This document shows positions 4,895-7,313 of a DNA stretch of 7,313 nucleotides, piece after piece (within the stretch, counting starts at the first letter, position 1; each line of letters begins with the position of its first letter). The notes under the pieces were generated by a model, which worked only from the letters and a program-made list of their open reading frames with translations, was not told the DNA's origin and did no database searches. The position numbers were made by a program, and so were the translations under genes. Source of the stretch: Desulfobacula sp. (GTDB taxonomy: Bacteria > Desulfobacterota > Desulfobacteria > Desulfobacterales > Desulfobacteraceae); NCBI GenBank assembly GCA_011390085.1, contig JAABTB010000109.1, positions 1 to 7,313 of the forward strand, read 5' to 3'.

Positions 4895-5938
4895 TTATTG
4901 ATGCCCAAATTGATCAAATAGATCAACAGCAATTTCCTCGATTACCTCCTTCAACTCAAGCTCAGCCAACCATTTTTCAGGTATAATATCAATTCCAGAC
5001 AAGGCACCCAAAATATTTCCTGTTATAGATCCTGTTGAATCGCTGTCTCCGGAATGATTGACCGACAACAAAACTCCTTTTCTAAAATCATCTCCGGCCA
5101 CCAAACTACAATAAAGACTTATCGCTAAAGCTTCTTCAGCTATCCAGCCAGCGCCAATCGTTTCAATCACTTCAGGCTCAGGGGTCTTTGCACCAACCCT
5201 ATCAAGAGCATCCCCTATTGCCCTGAGAGTCTCTTTATGGTTTTTATCAGCTTTTAAAAGCAGGGTTGAATTTTCAATCGCTTCAGTCAGAGGGCTACCA
5301 GAAATAATCAAAGAAATCAGGGAGGCAAAAGTTCCTGCAGCTAAATATCCAGCCGTGTGTCCATGGGTTATTGCTGCTAATTTACAACCAAAATGAAATG
5401 CTTTTTCAGCATCATCGTAAGCAAGGCCCACCGGTGCCATACGCATAACGCCACCGCAACCCTTACTGTTATTAATGGGATCATCAACTCTTCCCCTTTT
5501 TCCAGATCTCAAAGAAGATAAACAGCTATTCCCCGGCGCTCTTAATGAAAAAAGGTCTTTGTGCCCGGTTAATACACCATCAATGATTGAACAGGTTCCA
5601 TGCTTCTTAATAAGAATATCCTGATACTTTATTTCCTGAGTGTATAGCCACCTTAAAAGGGCATGATATCCTGCAGAAATAACGCCTTGATCTCCCTGAT
5701 ATTCTTGTCTTACTTTTGATAAAATTAATCCTTCTGCTGTGAATAAAGTCATCTGAGTATCATCGGTTATTGCCCCTAATCGACCATAAGCTTCTGAATA
5801 ATCTGTCAAACCTCTTTCCCCGAAATTGGATCTGATCTGGTCGATATTCATGAACTCAATGGGGGCACCTAAAGCATCACCAATGGCACCCCCGATGAGA
5901 CAACCCTTAAAATTTTCAATTGTTCTTTTTTTTATCAT
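4895..5938 (-). CDS. ADP-ribosylglycohydrolase family protein (ARH/DraG)
   Basis: Members of this family remove ADP-ribose from modified proteins or small molecules using two Mg (or Mn) ions. The 347-residue protein contains, in order: FKGCLIGGAIGDALGAPIEF (10-29), the nucleotide-side start typical of the family; TDDT (58-61), the first pair of metal ligands; NSKGCGGVMRMAPVG (157-171); HGHTAG (192-197); and NHSGDSDSTGSITGN (294-308), where D298 and D300 complete the metal site. All motifs expected for an active enzyme are present. Length fits the family (about 290-370). ATG 5938 is chosen over 6007 because conserved sequence starts just after it, AAGAGA lies upstream, and it leaves an 11-nt gap after the DUF2889 stop, whereas the longer form would overlap that gene by 58 nt. 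The substrate is unknown: no nitrogenase genes (the DraG context) and no ADP-ribosyltransferase are visible nearby. Codons are A/T-rich at third positions, unlike selB and mtgA. Confidence 0.93.
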   Translation of the reverse strand: MIKKRTIENFKGCLIGGAIGDALGAPIEFMNIDQIRSNFGERGLTDYSEAYGRLGAITDDTQMTLFTAEGLILSKVRQEYQGDQGVISAGYHALLRWLYTQEIKYQDILIKKHGTCSIIDGVLTGHKDLFSLRAPGNSCLSSLRSGKRGRVDDPINNSKGCGGVMRMAPVGLAYDDAEKAFHFGCKLAAITHGHTAGYLAAGTFASLISLIISGSPLTEAIENSTLLLKADKNHKETLRAIGDALDRVGAKTPEPEVIETIGAGWIAEEALAISLYCSLVAGDDFRKGVLLSVNHSGDSDSTGSITGNILGALSGIDIIPEKWLAELELKEVIEEIAVDLFDQFGHQ

Positions 5939-5949
5939 TTTTTTCTCTT

Positions 5950-6501
5950 TTAATGATTCTGTTTGATAAAACTTCCCGCTAAGGGTCCATCTTTGCGCCA
6001 TGCCCAACAGGTGTCTATAAGATATTTTTCAATTTCAAATTTGGGTTCCCCGTTTCTCTGTTCTTTGCGTGATTCGAATATCCAGTATCCCTGGAGTGCT
6101 GCCGGTGCCATTGATAAAAGTAATGTTGTCAAATGGACACATCCTTTAATACCCCCGGCAATTTCCTTTATTTTGGATGTAAATCCCGGAGCAATGACAA
6201 GGCCCTTTATTCCCTCAAGACTGTTTTTCATTTCCCGACAGAGATCATCATGTGGAGTGCCTGGCATTTTTACATTGAGGTCTACAATTTTTAATTCAGA
6301 TATTTTGATGAGCAGTTGAATTTTCATGTGGTGGAAAATATTTGGTTCTATTGGTTCACCAGATTTTTCATATATCGTTATCAGATTTTTTTCTTTTAAT
6401 TCCCCTGTAATTAATAAATGCTCATCATCAAAAATATGACTGGAAATGTCCAGGTTCCGGTTGTGTATTTTCTCAAGGGCATCTGCTTCAACGTATTTCA
6501 T
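5950..6501 (-). CDS. DUF2889 family protein
   Basis: This 183-residue protein is soluble by appearance, with no signal peptide or clear membrane segment. The N-terminal half is a beta-rich domain ([18 protein letters not shown], then [21 protein letters not shown]). The second half carries the family signature: [22 protein letters not shown], then [19 protein letters not shown], and near the end [17 protein letters not shown]. The C-HL-LL-MA-AA-Q pattern and the closing DTC-AWR-DGP are what I recall for DUF2889, whose biochemical role is unknown. AGGAT lies about 7 nt before ATG 6501. It follows the VIT/VWA gene after 115 nt and precedes the ADP-ribosylglycohydrolase by 11 nt, so it is almost certainly co-transcribed with the latter. 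Confidence 0.85.
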   Translation of the reverse strand: MKYVEADALEKIHNRNLDISSHIFDDEHLLITGELKEKNLITIYEKSGEPIEPNIFHHMKIQLLIKISELKIVDLNVKMPGTPHDDLCREMKNSLEGIKGLVIAPGFTSKIKEIAGGIKGCVHLTTLLLSMAPAALQGYWIFESRKEQRNGEPKFEIEKYLIDTCWAWRKDGPLAGSFIKQNH

Positions 6502-6521
6502 AAAAATATCCTATTGTGATC

Positions 6522-6589
6522 CAGACATTAAAAAGCATTGTGGATAATGGGCTTTCCCGGCACCCCTATGTCCAATACAAAAATGTCTG
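6522..6589. repeat. Inverted repeat in the gap before the DUF2889 gene
   Basis: CAGACATT (6522-6529) and AATGTCTG (6582-6589) are perfect 8-bp inverted copies 52 nt apart, filling most of the 115-nt gap between the VIT/VWA stop and the DUF2889 start. They could be paired operator half-sites or the base of an RNA fold. No convincing promoter is seen in this gap. Confidence 0.3.
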
Positions 6590-6616
6590 AGATTTATATC
6601 CCCGCCTTTTCCCAGG

Positions 6617-7313
6617 TCATTTTTTTCCGCTAATCGATATATTTGTAAGCACGAACTCTTCTGCCCAGTCCATCAGGTCTATTCCATTCAATCTGGGTTT
6701 TCCGTTGCGCAGCATATTGGCCATCCAGTCTTTGCTTTTTTGAATTATCCCTGCCCATGTTCCGGATTCGGATGAAAATTGCATTTTAAGAATCTGGAGG
6801 ATAATGGCCGTGGATAAAAGCAAAAATTTATCAACCTCAACGTTCACTTCAATATCTTGGGCGGTTTCCATGAGATGATGAAAATCCATTCCGATTTCAC
6901 AAGAGATTTCTTCATTTAGCATAAAGCCGCCATCAGCCTGTTGAAGACTGAGAATATCAAAAAGCATCTCTTTTCTTGTATCTTCACAGGCTTGATCAAA
7001 ATACGAAAGCATTTCTTCCCAGCGACTTTCCTGGACAATGCTATTGCAAATTTGTGAGATGCTGTTTTTTTTATGGAAAGACTGTGGCATAGCCGTCTGA
7101 TACATTATGCCGCTTTCTGCGATGGGTGGGGGGTAACAACACATCATCCCCCTTTTGATCGGCCTGTGTCCAGACACACTTCCCTCACCGCCCCAGCCGA
7201 TAGTAATCGGCACGGGTATCTTCCTGAAAATAAGTTCGCCGGTTGTCTTGTCTTTTTCTTCTCGTTCTTCGATGGCCACAAAGCTGGTGGCCTGAGAGAG
7301 GATATTATATTTT
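6617..7313 (-). CDS. C-terminal part of a VIT/VWA domain protein (5' end outside window)
   Basis: The frame is open to the window edge: 231 residues are visible and the N-terminus is missing. It begins KYNILSQATSFVAIEERE, the strand that follows the von Willebrand factor A domain in bacterial VIT/VWA proteins (compare the common form YGLLSPYTSFVAVE), and continues ELIFRKIPVPITIGWGG. A flexible linker (about residues 45-80, with GMMCCYPPPIAESG) leads into the C-terminal helical domain, with LSLQQADGGFMLNEEIS matching the 'LQ.ADGSF.L.EE' repeat seen at the end of this family. A late helix, WAGIIQKSKDWMANML, also fits. A GTG inside this frame at about 7279 is not a real start, since clear family sequence precedes it. 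VIT/VWA proteins act as protein-binding scaffolds, usually with a metal-dependent MIDAS site in the missing VWA part; the bacterial role is poorly known. It heads the unit with DUF2889 and the ADP-ribosylglycohydrolase. Confidence 0.85.
   Translation of the reverse strand, partial: KYNILSQATSFVAIEEREEKDKTTGELIFRKIPVPITIGWGGEGSVSGHRPIKRGMMCCYPPPIAESGIMYQTAMPQSFHKKNSISQICNSIVQESRWEEMLSYFDQACEDTRKEMLFDILSLQQADGGFMLNEEISCEIGMDFHHLMETAQDIEVNVEVDKFLLLSTAIILQILKMQFSSESGTWAGIIQKSKDWMANMLRNGKPRLNGIDLMDWAEEFVLTNISISGKK

Noticed and set aside
4895..6007. Longer ADP-ribosylglycohydrolase starting at 6007
   Set aside because: The extra 23 residues overlap the DUF2889 gene, have no family similarity and are preceded by no ribosome site; ATG 5938 fits the family start.

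Overview
The window looks like a chromosomal stretch from an anaerobic, selenocysteine-using bacterium, most likely a Desulfobacterota (Desulfobacterales-type) sulfate reducer. This assignment is inference. It rests on a bacterial SelB with four-winged-helix architecture, an MtgA-type glycosyltransferase, codon use of intermediate GC, and the small DUF genes. No 16S rRNA or other phylogenetic anchor is present.

Left part (1-3011). A minus-strand unit reads from a sigma70-like promoter at 2042-2070 through a 55-residue, two-helix membrane protein (1837-2004) into selB (1811 down to the window edge, about 30 residues short of its end). A tRNA-His with encoded CCA lies on the plus strand at 2199-2275 with its own promoter-like sequence. 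The monofunctional peptidoglycan glycosyltransferase mtgA (2322-3011, minus) converges on it.

Middle part (3012-4170). A compact divergent promoter region (3023-3072), in which both directions use the same -35 block, separates mtgA from a plus-strand pair. The pair is a 99-residue protein of uncertain family (DUF5619-like) and a small zinc-ribbon protein whose start touches the stop of the first. Converging on the pair is a minus-strand coiled-coil lipoprotein (3823-4170), possibly followed by a 51-codon ORF that contains a strong inverted repeat.

Gene-poor junction (4171-4707). I find no convincing gene here. The stretch contains nine GATC sites in 214 bp, a 17-bp palindrome, several hairpins, one terminator-like structure on each strand, and short hydrophobic reading frames that look like decayed membrane-protein sequence. 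Codon use changes across it, from G/C-rich third positions on the left to A/T-rich ones on the right.

Right part (4708-7313, all minus). The genes, in order of transcription, are the C-terminal part of a VIT/von Willebrand factor A (VWA) domain protein, a DUF2889 protein, an ADP-ribosylglycohydrolase with intact metal-binding motifs, and a 42-codon ORF with a good ribosome site. An ADP-ribose-removing enzyme in line with a VIT/VWA scaffold is the most interesting association here, because eukaryotic PARP4 joins VIT and VWA domains to an ADP-ribosyltransferase. A functional link in this organism is a hypothesis.
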